Shown: piece by piece, positions 7,288 through 15,560 of the stretch | How the letters are laid out: each line of letters starts with the position of its first letter | Numbering within the stretch: the first letter of the stretch is position 1 | DNA from: Pseudomonadota bacterium | Lineage (GTDB): Bacteria > Pseudomonadota > Gammaproteobacteria > Steroidobacterales > MnTg04 | Length of the DNA: 32,034 nt | Assembly (NCBI GenBank): GCA_022572885.1 | Contig: JACZVC010000032.1 | Span: forward strand, 1-32,034 | Reading direction: 5' to 3' | Translations under genes and position numbers: made by a program | Notes under the pieces: model-generated | What the model was told of the DNA's origin: nothing | The model's input: only the letters and a program-made list of their open reading frames with translations | Database searches by the model: none

Positions 7288-7306
7288 AATGGCTTCGTAA
7301 GCCATT
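7288..7306 (+). terminator. Weak hairpin after the exported-protein operon
   Basis: AATGGCTT and AAGCCATT form an 8-bp stem with a 3-nt CGT loop, 4 nt after the stop of member 4. The downstream tract (GATTTGTC) is only partly T-rich, so this is a weak intrinsic terminator at best. Confidence 0.4.
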
Positions 7307-7309
7307 GAT

Positions 7310-7338
7310 TTGTCAAATAACCCCATCTCGGCTAGGAT
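7310..7338 (+). promoter_or_regulatory. Candidate promoter upstream of tRNA-His
   Basis: TTGTCA (7310-7315) and TAGGAT (7333-7338) are separated by 17 nt, close to a sigma-70 pattern, and the tRNA starts about 60 nt downstream. If real, the tRNA-His/tRNA-Lys part of the array has its own promoter after the upstream insertion. A TAAAAT at 7369-7374 is an alternative -10 without a clear -35. Confidence 0.4.
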
Positions 7339-7397
7339 GCCCGCCGCGCCAGATTGAACGAAAACAGGTAAAATAGCCGAGAAATCTAAAAAACCAT

Positions 7398-7474
7398 GGT
7401 GGGCGTAGCTCAGTTGGTAGAGCCCCGGATTGTGATTCCGGTGGTCGTGGGTTCGAGCCCCATCGTCCACCCCA
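7398..7474 (+). tRNA. tRNA-His(GTG)
   Basis: A complete cloverleaf. The acceptor GTGGGCG pairs with CGTCCAC, the extra G-1 (7398) sits opposite discriminator C73 as is specific for tRNA-His, the anticodon loop TTGTGAT gives GTG, the T-loop is TTCGAGC, and the CCA is encoded. Confidence 0.96.
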
Positions 7475-7537
7475 AATTTTTTTAGCGAAGGCACGAAGCA
7501 GTTCGCCCGCCTCGATAAGAGAACCTGGGTGGTTAGT

Positions 7538-7667
7538 GCGAACTGACCTATTAGTAACGAATTTGAATGACCTGATGAAGCCAACCGCGATGTTGGTACG
7601 TGAAAGCCGGAGCGAACCGACCTGTTAGCACCAAACTCAAATCGCCTGACGAGGCCAACCGCGGCGT
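7538..7667. repeat. Two 56-bp degenerate direct repeats between tRNA-His and tRNA-Lys
   Basis: The segments 7538-7593 and 7612-7667 align over 56 positions without gaps and with scattered substitutions. Both begin GCGAAC-GACCT-TTAG, contain CCTGA-GA-GCCAACCGCG and end GT. The period is 74 nt, close to one tRNA length, but neither copy folds as a tRNA by eye. I cannot assign them to a known family. Confidence 0.65.
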
Positions 7668-7678
7668 CAACAAAACAT

Positions 7679-7755
7679 GGGCCTCTAGCTCAATTTGGCA
7701 GAGCAGTAGACTCTTAATCTATTGGTTCGGGGTTCGAGTCCCCGGGGGCCCACCA
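7679..7755 (+). tRNA. tRNA-Lys(CTT)
   Basis: A complete cloverleaf of 77 nt. The acceptor GGGCCTC pairs with GGGGCCC with one wobble, the D-arm has AGCTCAATTTGGCAGAGC, the anticodon stem GTAGA/TCTAT with loop CTCTTAA gives CTT, the T-loop is TTCGAGT, and ACCA is encoded. Confidence 0.93.
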
Positions 7756-7957
7756 ATTTCATAATATAAAACAATAAGTTAAGATCCCTTGATAGACGAA
7801 TTATTTCGCTTGTTACCATGGCACAAGCCGTTTTCTACATAATCCGGGAAATTCACGTCCTATTTGCCCATATTGTTGAAGAAATAGGGGTGTGTTTTTG
7901 GTCACATTCTTGGAGTATGTAACTTGTGTACAATGAAAGTGCCGGAGGCGAGCAGCC

Positions 7958-8230
7958 ATGAGACACCTTTGGAATCTGTTGTTTAGACCTAAAGTTCAGT
8001 CATCGAGACTTTGTGTGTTTCTGAGTTTTGACGACAAGGCCGGCGTTTGGTTTGTCAGCAAGTCAGACGTGCCCGGTTTGAATGCTGAATCCGAGTCCCA
8101 GGACGAGTTGGTCGCGATCGTCAGGGAGTTGGTTCCCGAATTGTTAAAACTCAACGAAAAACGAGACGACGAATTCGCCCCAAGCGGTTTGGTCGTTCGC
8201 TCGCAAATCCAGTTGCCCCTTGCGTCTTAA
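7958..8230 (+). CDS. DUF1902/HicB-like antitoxin
   Basis: This 90-residue protein has the DUF1902 pattern of HicB-like antitoxins: a beta-strand core with WFVSKSDVPGLNAESES, followed by a helix ending in LVPELLKLN. Family members neutralise a HicA toxin encoded next to them and usually repress their own promoter. The order antitoxin then toxin, 3 nt apart, fits that type II toxin-antitoxin layout. No separate DNA-binding domain is obvious, as is normal for DUF1902 proteins. A GGAGG box lies 11 nt before the ATG. The 200 bases upstream are A/T-rich and hold no other gene that I can support. The pair sits between tRNA-Lys and tRNA-Leu, so it was probably acquired there. Confidence 0.8.
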   Translation: MRHLWNLLFRPKVQSSRLCVFLSFDDKAGVWFVSKSDVPGLNAESESQDELVAIVRELVPELLKLNEKRDDEFAPSGLVVRSQIQLPLAS

Positions 8231-8233
8231 CGC

Positions 8234-8431
8234 GTGGGCAGCAGTTTCACGCGGGACGTAAAGAAGATTTTACGGGCAAATGGCTGTAACTACGATCGGC
8301 CAGGCAAAGGGAGTCACGAGATTTGGTACAGCCCGATTTCAGGCAGGTACTTTACCGTCGTGATTGGCTGTAAGAATCGGCATACCGCGAATGGAAGCTT
8401 GAAGGACGCAGGCGTAGACGAGCGAGTGTAA
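8234..8431 (+). CDS. hicA: HicA-family toxin (mRNA interferase)
   Basis: This 65-residue basic protein has the HicA double-stranded-RNA-binding-like fold signature: SFTRDVKKILRANG, then GKGSHEIWYSP with the catalytic-type histidine in GSH, and the terminal RHTANGSLKDAGV. HicA toxins cleave mRNA when free of antitoxin. It begins with GTG 3 nt after the stop of the DUF1902 gene, which implies co-translation. Length and motifs are complete, so the toxin looks intact. A strong bidirectional terminator follows at 8481. Confidence 0.85.
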   Translation: MGSSFTRDVKKILRANGCNYDRPGKGSHEIWYSPISGRYFTVVIGCKNRHTANGSLKDAGVDERV

Positions 8432-8480
8432 TTTTCCGAACCAGTCTGGCTTGCTTCACTATGTGCGTCCCACCAGACAC

Positions 8481-8508
8481 AAAAAGCAGCGCCGGTCGCT
8501 GCTTTTTT
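8481..8508 (+). terminator. Rho-independent terminator after hicA
   Basis: The arms AAAAAGCAGCG and CGCTGCTTTTT form a perfect 11-bp stem with a CCGGT loop and finish in six T's. The A-run on the other arm lets it act on both strands. Confidence 0.9.
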
Positions 8509-8610
8509 GTCATTGCGGAGGGCGTTCCCGGCGGCGAATCAGTGCGGCGCAACGCTTTCTAAAGTGATAAACTGCGCGCCCTTTGGCTATCCGGCGGCTT
8601 AGCCGCTGGG

Positions 8611-8616
8611 TATAAT
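8611..8616 (+). promoter_or_regulatory. TATAAT -10 box upstream of tRNA-Leu
   Basis: A perfect TATAAT lies 47 nt before tRNA-Leu(TAG). No good -35 is at 17 nt; the nearest TTGGCT is 22 nt upstream of the box. A GCGGC-TTA-GCCGC palindrome sits between them. It probably drives tRNA-Leu and may read into tig. Confidence 0.45.
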
Positions 8617-8663
8617 TCGCTGCCCGGTGCGGCCATGGGTTGCGCAGGAGAGCAACAGTTTCA

Positions 8664-8750
8664 GCGAAAGTGGCGGAACTGGCAGACGCGCAGGGTTTAG
8701 GTCCCTGTGGGGTAAAACCCGTGAGAGTTCGAGTCTCTCCTTTCGCACCA
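8664..8750 (+). tRNA. tRNA-Leu(TAG)
   Basis: A class II tRNA of 87 nt. The acceptor GCGAAAG pairs with CTTTCGC, the anticodon stem CAGGG/CCCTG with loop TTTAGGT gives TAG, the variable arm is long (about GGGGTAAAACCCGT), the T-loop is TTCGAGT, and ACCA is encoded. It lies 61 nt upstream of the trigger factor start. Confidence 0.96.
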
Positions 8751-8757
8751 GACAGGT

Positions 8758-8785
8758 GGAACGATGGCGGCAACGCCATCGTTCC
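8758..8785 (+). promoter_or_regulatory. Perfect 12-bp hairpin with GCAA tetraloop upstream of tig
   Basis: GGAACGATGGCG and CGCCATCGTTCC form a perfect stem closed by GCAA, a stable GNRA tetraloop. It lies 7 nt after the tRNA-Leu CCA and 26 nt before the tig ATG. No T-run follows, so it is more likely an RNA-processing or 5'-leader stabilising element than a terminator. Confidence 0.55.
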
Positions 8786-8811
8786 TTGCAAAAAGTATGA
8801 GGAAAAACAAT

Positions 8812-10107
8812 ATGTTGGTGTCGGTAGAAACGACCCAGGGTCTGGAACGGCGCATGAAAGTGCAGGTTCCCGCCGAGCGTATCGAATCGGAAATCGATCA
8901 GCGGCTGCGCAGGGTCAGCAAATCGGCCAAGCTCAAGGGGTTCCGCCCGGGCAAAGCGCCGATGAAAGTGATTCGCCAGCAATATGGCGGCGAGGTGCGT
9001 CGTGATGTGGTCGGCGAGGTCATGCAGCAGACTTATGCCGAAGCCATCGGCCAGGAAAAGCTGAGGCCGGCCAGCAACCCCAGGATCGAAACCGATGAAG
9101 CGGCTGAGGGCAAGGACCTGAAATATACGGCCGTGTTCGAGGTCTACCCGGAAATCGAAATCAAGGGCCTGTCGTCCATCAAGGTTAACAAGCCCACGGC
9201 CGAAATCGTCGACCAGGATATCGATCGCATGCTGGAAAACCTGCGCAAGCAACGCGCCTCCTGGCAAAAGGTAGAACGCGCAGCCAGAGAAGGCGACCGG
9301 GTCATCATCGACTTTTGCGGGCGGATCGATGGCGAGACCTTTGACGGCGGCAGCGGGGAAAAAGTCCCGATAGTCTGTGGTGAAGGGCAAATGCTGCCGG
9401 ATTTCGAAAAGGGCGTGAGCGGAATCTCGGTTGGTGAATCACGCACTTTTCCGGTCGTGTTTCCGGATGATTATCAGACCGTCGTGCTGGCCGGGAAAAC
9501 CGCCGAGTTCGAGGCCAGCTGCGAATCTGTCGAAGAGCAGGTATTACCCGAGCTGGACGCTGAGTTTTGCGCCGCCTATGGGGTGAAAGAGGGCGGCCTC
9601 GAAGAACTGCGCAAAGAAATCCGGCAAAACATGCAAACCGAACTCGATCAAAAAATTCAGGCCAGTCTGAAAGTTCAGTTTCTGGATCAATTGCTAAAGG
9701 AAAACCCGGTCGAAATCCCCGCGGCCTTGATCGAAGAAGAGATTCAAGCTATGCAGCACAACGCGATGGAAAGGCTGGGAATCAAGGATCACAGCCAGGC
9801 GCCGCCGAGCGAAGCATTCACGGAGCAGGCGCGCCGCCGGGTAAGCCTGGGTCTGCTGATCAATGAAATCATCAAGGCGCAGAACCTGGAGGTCGACAAG
9901 GCCAGGGTTGAAGAGAGACTCAAGCAGATCGCGGGGGGCTTCAGTGACCCGAATCAGGTTCTGCAGGCATATGCCGGTAATCCCGGTATGATGAGCCAGG
10001 TCGAGATGATGGTCCTCGAACAACAGGCTGTGGATTGGGCGCTCGGGCAGGTACAGCAAACCGACGAGACCAAGAGTTTTGGCGAGATAATGGATTTCAA
10101 GGCCTGA
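8812..10107 (+). CDS. tig: Trigger factor, ribosome-associated chaperone and prolyl isomerase
   Basis: This 431-residue protein is a full-length trigger factor, which docks at the ribosome exit tunnel, binds nascent chains and isomerises prolyl bonds. The N-terminal domain starts [15 protein letters not shown] and carries the ribosome-binding signature GFRPGKAP at residues 43-50. The FKBP-type isomerase domain covers about 155-240 ([30 protein letters not shown]). The rest forms the helical C-terminal chaperone arms. I place the start at 8812, where the conserved family N-terminus begins and GAGGA precedes, although an in-frame ATG at 8764 lies inside the upstream hairpin. It is followed 38 nt later by clpP, as in most gammaproteobacteria. 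Confidence 0.97.
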   Translation: MLVSVETTQGLERRMKVQVPAERIESEIDQRLRRVSKSAKLKGFRPGKAPMKVIRQQYGGEVRRDVVGEVMQQTYAEAIGQEKLRPASNPRIETDEAAEGKDLKYTAVFEVYPEIEIKGLSSIKVNKPTAEIVDQDIDRMLENLRKQRASWQKVERAAREGDRVIIDFCGRIDGETFDGGSGEKVPIVCGEGQMLPDFEKGVSGISVGESRTFPVVFPDDYQTVVLAGKTAEFEASCESVEEQVLPELDAEFCAAYGVKEGGLEELRKEIRQNMQTELDQKIQASLKVQFLDQLLKENPVEIPAALIEEEIQAMQHNAMERLGIKDHSQAPPSEAFTEQARRRVSLGLLINEIIKAQNLEVDKARVEERLKQIAGGFSDPNQVLQAYAGNPGMMSQVEMMVLEQQAVDWALGQVQQTDETKSFGEIMDFKA

Positions 10108-10145
10108 AACGCGACGCCGCACAATCTTCAACAAAGGCGGGAAAC

Positions 10146-10802
10146 ATGAGCAAGATCGAAATGAACCTGGTGCCAATGGTCGTTGAGCAAACTGCCCGGG
10201 GTGAACGCGCCTATGACATTTATTCCCGGCTGCTAAAAGACCGCGTGGTGTTCATGGTCGGTACGGTCGAGGACCAGGTGGCAAACCTGATCGTCGCGCA
10301 GTTGCTCTACCTGGAATCGGAGAACGCGGACAAAGATATACACCTGTATATCAATTCGCCGGGCGGTTCGATCAGCGCCGGGCTGGCGATCTACGACACC
10401 ATGCAGTTCGTGCGCCCGGACATCAGCACGATTTGCGTGGGCCAGGCCGCCAGCATGGGAGCCGTGCTGCTTGCCGGCGGCGAGAAAGGCAAGCGCTTTG
10501 CGTTGCCGCATTCGCGGATAATGATCCACCAGCCAGTGAGCGCCTTCCAAGGGCAGGCCTCGGATATCGATATCCACGCGAGAGAAGTGTTGCAGATGCG
10601 CGACCGCCTGAACCTGATCCTGTCCAGCCACACCGGGCAGACCGTCGAACAAATCGCCAAGGACACCGACCGTGACAATTTCATGAGCGGAACCGAGGCA
10701 ATCGAGTACGGTCTTATTGATACGGTGCTTGAGAGCCGTGGCAAAGCTGGGGACGATCCTGGAAAATCACCCAAAAATATCGAAAAAATCAAGAAAAAAT
10801 AG
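10146..10802 (+). CDS. clpP: ATP-dependent Clp protease proteolytic subunit
   Basis: This 218-residue serine protease forms the double-ring chamber that degrades substrates unfolded by ClpX or ClpA. The catalytic triad is visible: S103 in [12 protein letters not shown]128 in RIMIHQP and D177 in DTDRDNFMS, with the same spacing as in E. coli. A short propeptide is likely before VPMVVEQT. I chose the ATG at 10146 (GGCGGG upstream); an open frame extends further back into tig but has no family homology. The C-terminal tail is unusually lysine-rich (KNIEKIKKK). It belongs to the tig-clpP-clpX-lon block. Confidence 0.98.
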   Translation: MSKIEMNLVPMVVEQTARGERAYDIYSRLLKDRVVFMVGTVEDQVANLIVAQLLYLESENADKDIHLYINSPGGSISAGLAIYDTMQFVRPDISTICVGQAASMGAVLLAGGEKGKRFALPHSRIMIHQPVSAFQGQASDIDIHAREVLQMRDRLNLILSSHTGQTVEQIAKDTDRDNFMSGTEAIEYGLIDTVLESRGKAGDDPGKSPKNIEKIKKK

Positions 10803-10820
10803 CGAATCTTCAACGAGTTA

Positions 10821-10835
10821 CCGCGAACATCGCGG
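10821..10835. other. Small hairpin in the clpP-clpX gap
   Basis: CCGCGA-ACA-TCGCGG forms a 6-bp stem 18 nt after the clpP stop. On the plus strand it is followed by A's rather than T's, so it is not a plus-strand intrinsic terminator. It may separate clpP and clpX messages or stabilise the clpP 3' end. Confidence 0.3.
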
Positions 10836-10855
10836 AAAAATCCGGTACTATTTCT

Positions 10856-10885
10856 TTGCATGCCGTAGGGTCGCCATGCTATACA
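10856..10885 (+). promoter_or_regulatory. Candidate clpX promoter
   Basis: TTGCAT (10856-10861) and TATACA (10880-10885) with an 18-nt spacer resemble a sigma-70 promoter, 58 nt before the clpX start. A separate clpX promoter between clpP and clpX is common in gammaproteobacteria. Confidence 0.4.
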
Positions 10886-10943
10886 GGCGGCAACCGGGCT
10901 TTCGGCAGCCAGAATAAGGGATTTTCTATACCGAGGACGGTGT

Positions 10944-12236
10944 ATGAGCGACGAAAAAAGCGGCAAAGACGAAGGTAAACTGCTGTATTGTTCCTTTTGC
11001 GGCAAGAGCCAGCATGAAGTCAGGAAACTGATTGCCGGGCCGTCGGTTTTTGTCTGCGACGAATGTGTCGAGCTGTGCAACGACATCATCCGTGAAGAGC
11101 TCGATGAACGGGCCGACCAGGCGCGTGACGACCTGCCGCGACCGCACGAAATCAAGCAGACCCTGGATGATTACGTGATCGGCCAGGACCAGGCGAAAAA
11201 GGTCCTGGCGGTTGCCGTTTACAATCATTACAAGCGTCTGCAGAATCTCAGTTCGGAACCTTCGCGCGACGATATCGAGCTGGCCAAAAGCAATATCCTG
11301 CTGATCGGTCCGACCGGTTGCGGGAAAACGCTGTTGGCCGAGACCCTGGCTCGCCTGCTCAACGTACCGTTTACGATTGCCGATGCGACCACGCTGACCG
11401 AGGCGGGGTATGTCGGTGAGGACGTTGAAAACATCATTCAAAAGCTGCTGCAAAAATGCGACTACGATGTCGACAAGGCGCAGACCGGCATAGTTTATAT
11501 CGACGAAATCGACAAGATTTCGCGGAAATCGGATAACCCGTCGATCACCCGGGACGTTTCCGGCGAGGGCGTGCAACAGGCTTTGCTGAAACTGATCGAA
11601 GGTACCGTCGCGTCGGTGCCGCCCCAGGGAGGCCGCAAGCATCCGCAACAGGAATTTTTGCAGGTCAACACTGCGAATATCCTGTTTATCGTCGGCGGCG
11701 CCTTTGCCGGCCTCGAGAAAATCATCCTGAGTCGCTCCGACAGGAGCGGCATCGGCTTTGTCGCCGAGGTGAAAACCGCCGACAAGGATCTGAAGATCGG
11801 CGAGCTTTTCCACGACGTCGAGCCCGAAGACCTGATCAAGTTCGGTCTGATCCCGGAGTTTGTCGGCCGCTTGCCGGTTGTTGCCACCCTGGACGAGCTG
11901 GACGAGGATGCGCTGGTCACGATTCTACAGACACCGCGCAATGCCCTGACCAAGCAGTACATCAAATTGCTGGAAATGGAAGGCGTGACTCTCGAATTCC
12001 GCAAGGACGCGTTGCGCGCGATTGCCCGCAAGGCCATGAAACGCAAGACCGGCGCGCGAGGGTTGCGCACCATACTCGAGCACGTGCTGCTGGACACGAT
12101 GTATGAGCTGCCGACCATGCAAAATGTCATCAAGGTTGTCGTCGACGAGGCGGTCGTGGAAGGCGACACCCAACCGTATTTTGTATATCAGACCGAAGAC
12201 GAACAGGAACAAAGAGCAACCGGCTCCGATCTATGA
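10944..12236 (+). CDS. clpX: ATP-dependent Clp protease ATP-binding subunit ClpX
   Basis: This 430-residue AAA+ unfoldase recognises tagged substrates and feeds them to ClpP. The N-terminal zinc-binding domain has C16-x2-C19 and C38-x2-C41. The ATPase core has Walker A GPTGCGKT at 122-129, pore loop GYVGED at 155-160, Walker B VYIDEID at about 184-190, the RKH loop at 231-233 and the ClpP-docking IGF tripeptide at 270-272. Length and motifs match functional ClpX. The ATG at 10944 follows GAGGA. The gene lies between clpP and lon in the conserved order. Confidence 0.98.
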   Translation: MSDEKSGKDEGKLLYCSFCGKSQHEVRKLIAGPSVFVCDECVELCNDIIREELDERADQARDDLPRPHEIKQTLDDYVIGQDQAKKVLAVAVYNHYKRLQNLSSEPSRDDIELAKSNILLIGPTGCGKTLLAETLARLLNVPFTIADATTLTEAGYVGEDVENIIQKLLQKCDYDVDKAQTGIVYIDEIDKISRKSDNPSITRDVSGEGVQQALLKLIEGTVASVPPQGGRKHPQQEFLQVNTANILFIVGGAFAGLEKIILSRSDRSGIGFVAEVKTADKDLKIGELFHDVEPEDLIKFGLIPEFVGRLPVVATLDELDEDALVTILQTPRNALTKQYIKLLEMEGVTLEFRKDALRAIARKAMKRKTGARGLRTILEHVLLDTMYELPTMQNVIKVVVDEAVVEGDTQPYFVYQTEDEQEQRATGSDL

Positions 12237-12240
12237 GCGA

Positions 12241-12301
12241 GGGAAGCTCTGATCTGTTGATGGGCGCAAGATACCGGTTCATGCATAGATCAGAGCTTCC
12301 C
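12241..12301. repeat. 15-bp perfect inverted repeat between clpX and lon
   Basis: GGGAAGCTCTGATCT (12241-12255) and AGATCAGAGCTTCCC (12287-12301) are perfect inverted copies separated by 31 nt. It begins 4 nt after the clpX stop. No T-run follows. It could fold as a large stem-loop at the clpX 3' end or mark a small inserted element. Confidence 0.65.
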
Positions 12302-12305
12302 GAAG

Positions 12306-12334
12306 CTTGAAATTACCGGTGTTTGCCTCCATAA
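12306..12334 (+). promoter_or_regulatory. Candidate sigma-32 heat-shock promoter of lon
   Basis: CTTGAAA (12306-12312) is an exact match to the heat-shock -35 consensus. After 14 nt, CTCCATAA (12327-12334) is close to the -10 consensus CCCCATNT. The lon start lies about 70 nt downstream. lon is heat-shock controlled by sigma-32 in E. coli, so both position and pattern fit. Confidence 0.6.
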
Positions 12335-12405
12335 AAGCTCGATGAGGCCGATGCCGGTAATGGTGTTGACCACGCAGCCCCCCGACCCGTTGAGGTATTA
12401 ATGCC

Positions 12406-14853
12406 GTGCCCAGTGACCTACCGGAAAACCCCCAGAGTCCCGAGATCATTAACGTGCACACCGATGCCGTGCCGGTGCTGCCGCTGCGCGATGTGGTGGT
12501 GTATCCGCACATGGTCATCCCGCTTTTTGTCGGTCGTGAACGTTCGATCCAGGCGCTGGACAAGGCGATGCAGGATGGCAAGCAGATTGTCCTGGTTGCC
12601 CAGACCCAGGCGGATATCGATGAGCCGGGTGTTGACGATCTTTATCATCTGGGGACGCTGGCGACCATCCTGCAACTGCTGAAGCTGCCCGATGGCACGG
12701 TCAAGGTGCTGGTCGAAGGCGGTGACCGGGTCAGGGTAGACGAATATCATGTCGGCGAATATTTTTCCGCATCGATAACGGTGCTTGCCGAAAACGAAGA
12801 TTTCGACGAGCGCGAAATGGATGTGTTGTGCCGCTCGGTGATCAGCCAGTTCGAACAATACGTCAAGCTCAACAAGAAAGTTCCGCCGGAGATCCTGACC
12901 TCGCTGGCCGGCATCGAGCAGCCGGGCCGCCTGGCCGATACGGTGGCGGCACATATGGTGCTGAAGCTGTCGGAAAAACAGAAAATACTGGAAATCGTCG
13001 ATGTGCAGGCGCGGCTGGAACACGTGATGGGCCTGATCGACGGCGAGATCGACGTTTTACACATCGAAAAACGCATCCGTGGCCGGGTCAAGCAGCAAAT
13101 GGAAAAAAGTCAGCGCGAGTACTACCTGAACGAGCAAATGAAGGCGATTCAGAAAGAACTCGGCGATATGGAAGACGCGCCGAACGACCTGGCCGATCTC
13201 GAGAAGAAAATCGAAGAAGCCGGGATGAGCACGGAGGCCAAGGACAAAGCCACATCCGAGCTGAACAAACTCAAACTGATGTCGCCGATGTCCGCCGAAG
13301 CGACTGTGGTGCGTAATTATATAGACTGGCTGCTCAAGGCGCCGTGGAAAAAACGCACCAAGGTCGGGCGTGATCTGAACAATGCGCAGATCATCCTGGA
13401 CGAAGATCATTATGGGCTCGAAAAAGTCAAGGAGCGCATCGTCGAATACCTGGCCGTGCAACAAAGGGTGCGCCAACTGAAAGGCCCGATTCTTTGCCTG
13501 GTTGGTCCGCCGGGCGTGGGCAAGACCTCGCTGGGGCAGAGTATCGCGCGGGCGACCGGGCGAAAATTCGTTCGCATGTCACTGGGCGGGGTTCGCGACG
13601 AGGCGGAAATTCGCGGTCATCGGCGCACCTACATCGGCTCGATGCCCGGCAAGATCATCCAGAACATGGCCAAGGCGGGGGTCCGTAACCCACTGTTTTT
13701 GCTGGACGAAGTCGACAAGATGTCGATGGATTTCCGCGGAGATCCATCATCGGCGCTGCTCGAGGTGCTGGATCCCGAGCAAAACTCGACTTTTGTCGAC
13801 CACTATCTCGAGGTTGATTTCGATCTTTCCGAGACGATGTTCGTGTGTACGGCCAACACCCTGAATATCCCGGCGCCATTGCTCGATCGCATGGAAGTGA
13901 TCCGGCTGGCCGGCTATACCGAGGACGAGAAAGCCAATATCGCGAGTCGCTACCTGGTGCCCAAACAGAAAGAACAAAATGGCCTGCACGAGGATGAGCT
14001 GACGATTTCAAGCAACGCCTTGCTGGATATCATCAGGCATTACACCCGGGAGGCCGGGGTCAGAAACCTCGAACGCGAGATCGCGAAAATCTGCCGCAAG
14101 GCGGTCAAGGCCGAATTGCTCAGTCCGCAGAAGCGCAAGTTCAGGATTACGCCGAAACAACTGGAAAAATATCTCGGTGTACGCCAGTTTCGTTTTGGCC
14201 GTGCCGAAGAAAACGATCAGGTCGGGCAGGTTACCGGCCTGGCATGGACCGAGGTTGGCGGCGAACTGCTGACCATAGAAGCAGCCGTGGTTCCGGGCAA
14301 GGGCAAGCTGATTCACACCGGCCAGCTCGGCGAAGTAATGCAGGAATCCATCCAGGCGGCGATGACCGTTGTGCGCAGCCGCGCGGCAATTCTCGGAATT
14401 GCGGAGGATTTTCACCGAAAACTGGACGTGCATATCCATGTTCCGGAGGGGGCCACACCGAAGGATGGACCCAGTGCCGGCGTCGGTATGTTGGTCGCTT
14501 TGGTGTCTGCATTGACCGGTATAAAGGTACGTTCTGAAGTCGCCATGACCGGTGAAATCACCCTCCGTGGTGAGGTCCTGCCGATCGGTGGGCTGAAGGA
14601 AAAGCTGCTTGCGGCCCACCGCGGCGGTATAGAAACGGTCTTGATCCCGAAGGAAAATGCTAAGGACCTCACGGAGATACCTCGCAATATTAAAGATAAA
14701 CTCGATATAAGGCCGGTCAGGTGGATCGACGATGTGCTGGAAGTTGCATTGCAACACATGCCGTCGCCAATCGACGACAAGCAATCTGCCGCGAGCAAGG
14801 AAGCCTCTCGCCGGGCGGCCAAAAAAGACAAAGGCCAAGTGCACGCACATTAG
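12406..14853 (+). CDS. lon: Lon ATP-dependent protease
   Basis: This 815-residue LonA protease degrades damaged and short-lived regulatory proteins in the cytoplasm. The N-terminal substrate-binding domain (about 20-215, [21 protein letters not shown] start) and a coiled-coil linker precede the AAA+ module. That module has Walker [10 protein letters not shown] at 367-375 and Walker B FLLDEVDK at about 431-438. The C-terminal peptidase domain carries the Ser-Lys dyad S690 (DGPSAG) and K733 (GGLKEKL). The GTG at 12406 is the best start by alignment to the family. The tail is rich in Ala, Lys and Arg. A likely heat-shock promoter lies upstream. Confidence 0.98.
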   Translation: MPSDLPENPQSPEIINVHTDAVPVLPLRDVVVYPHMVIPLFVGRERSIQALDKAMQDGKQIVLVAQTQADIDEPGVDDLYHLGTLATILQLLKLPDGTVKVLVEGGDRVRVDEYHVGEYFSASITVLAENEDFDEREMDVLCRSVISQFEQYVKLNKKVPPEILTSLAGIEQPGRLADTVAAHMVLKLSEKQKILEIVDVQARLEHVMGLIDGEIDVLHIEKRIRGRVKQQMEKSQREYYLNEQMKAIQKELGDMEDAPNDLADLEKKIEEAGMSTEAKDKATSELNKLKLMSPMSAEATVVRNYIDWLLKAPWKKRTKVGRDLNNAQIILDEDHYGLEKVKERIVEYLAVQQRVRQLKGPILCLVGPPGVGKTSLGQSIARATGRKFVRMSLGGVRDEAEIRGHRRTYIGSMPGKIIQNMAKAGVRNPLFLLDEVDKMSMDFRGDPSSALLEVLDPEQNSTFVDHYLEVDFDLSETMFVCTANTLNIPAPLLDRMEVIRLAGYTEDEKANIASRYLVPKQKEQNGLHEDELTISSNALLDIIRHYTREAGVRNLEREIAKICRKAVKAELLSPQKRKFRITPKQLEKYLGVRQFRFGRAEENDQVGQVTGLAWTEVGGELLTIEAAVVPGKGKLIHTGQLGEVMQESIQAAMTVVRSRAAILGIAEDFHRKLDVHIHVPEGATPKDGPSAGVGMLVALVSALTGIKVRSEVAMTGEITLRGEVLPIGGLKEKLLAAHRGGIETVLIPKENAKDLTEIPRNIKDKLDIRPVRWIDDVLEVALQHMPSPIDDKQSAASKEASRRAAKKDKGQVHAH

Positions 14854-14895
14854 TTCCCGCGGCCGTCCGCTCCCGAAATTCGTGTTGCCGCCGTA

Positions 14896-14925
14896 TTGAC
14901 AGCGGTTTTTGCCGCTTGTTATAAG
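14896..14925 (+). promoter_or_regulatory. Sigma-70 promoter of hupB
   Basis: TTGACA (14896-14901) is a perfect -35 and TATAAG (14920-14925) a near-perfect -10, with an 18-nt spacer. It lies 145 nt before the HU start, leaving a leader of about 140 nt in which I see no clear structure. Confidence 0.75.
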
Positions 14926-15069
14926 TGTCCCACGCCGTGATGGACGGCATCGTTGTTTATCGTAGTTTCGCCGATGTTTCTTTCGTGGCGACCGGTGGTA
15001 TTGATTCAGGGGGGCGGGTGCAGTCGCATCTGAACGCAGTCAACTTACTAACCTTACAAGGTGACCTAA

Positions 15070-15342
15070 ATGAACAAAGGCCAACTGATTGAAGCAGTAG
15101 CAAGTGCAAGTAATCTTTCCAAAGCAGATGCAGGCAGAGCCGTCGAAGGCATCTTGTCGTCGATTACGTCTGCCCTGGTGAGCGGTGATAACGTGGCCTT
15201 GGTGGGCTTCGGTACTTTCCAGGTAAAACAACGTGCGGCACGCAATGGCCGTAACCCAAAGACCGGTGCGACGATCTTTATCCCAGCCAGTAAAGCACCC
15301 ACATTCAAAGCTGGTAAAGGTCTGAAAGCTGCCGTAAACTAG
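15070..15342 (+). CDS. hupB: DNA-binding protein HU-beta
   Basis: This 90-residue nucleoid protein binds and bends DNA as a dimer. It shows the whole HU fold: [11 protein letters not shown] and the helical dimerisation region, the signature [21 protein letters not shown] that runs into the DNA-binding arm, and the proline-containing arm tip with the usual [12 protein letters not shown] end. Length is exactly typical. AAGGTG precedes the ATG. Lon degrades free HU-beta in E. coli, and the two genes are neighbours here as in many gammaproteobacteria. Two tRNA genes follow. Confidence 0.98.
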   Translation: MNKGQLIEAVASASNLSKADAGRAVEGILSSITSALVSGDNVALVGFGTFQVKQRAARNGRNPKTGATIFIPASKAPTFKAGKGLKAAVN

Positions 15343-15358
15343 CGCGTCTTTCGGGCAT

Positions 15359-15434
15359 GGGTGCTTAGCTCAGTTGGGAGAGCGTCGCCTTTACACGGCG
15401 GATGTCGGGGGTTCGAGCCCCTCAGCACCCACCA
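15359..15434 (+). tRNA. tRNA-Val(TAC)
   Basis: A complete cloverleaf of 76 nt. The acceptor GGGTGCT pairs with AGCACCC, the anticodon loop TTTACAC gives TAC, the T-loop is TTCGAGC, and ACCA is encoded. It lies 16 nt after hupB and 5 nt before tRNA-Asp, so it may be cotranscribed with both. Confidence 0.96.
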
Positions 15435-15439
15435 GCTGC

Positions 15440-15516
15440 GGAGTGGTAGTTCAGTTGGTTAGAATACCGGCCTGTCACGCCGGTGGTCGCGGGTTCGAGT
15501 CCCGTCCACTCCGCCA
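15440..15516 (+). tRNA. tRNA-Asp(GTC)
   Basis: A complete cloverleaf of 77 nt. The acceptor GGAGTGG pairs with CCACTCC, the anticodon stem CCGGC/GCCGG with loop CTGTCAC gives GTC, the T-loop is TTCGAGT, discriminator G73 is followed by the encoded CCA. Confidence 0.96.
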
Positions 15517-15525
15517 TTAATGCAG

Positions 15526-15554
15526 GGGCGCCGATTCAGGCGCCCTTTTTTTTT
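15526..15554 (+). terminator. Rho-independent terminator after tRNA-Asp
   Basis: GGGCGCC and GGCGCCC form a 7-bp G/C stem with loop GATTCA, followed directly by nine T's. Confidence 0.92.
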
Positions 15555-15560
15555 GACCTG

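Noticed and set aside
7267-7584. 105-codon minus-strand frame across tRNA-His
   Set aside because: It runs through a perfect tRNA gene on the other strand and has no recognisable domain.
7538-7667. Repeat pair considered as a CRISPR array
   Set aside because: Only two diverged 56-bp units with an 18-nt spacer and no cas genes; not CRISPR-like.
7910-7934. TTGGAG/TACAAT as a promoter for the toxin-antitoxin pair
   Set aside because: The spacer is only 13 nt, too short for a sigma-70 promoter; no better pair was found.
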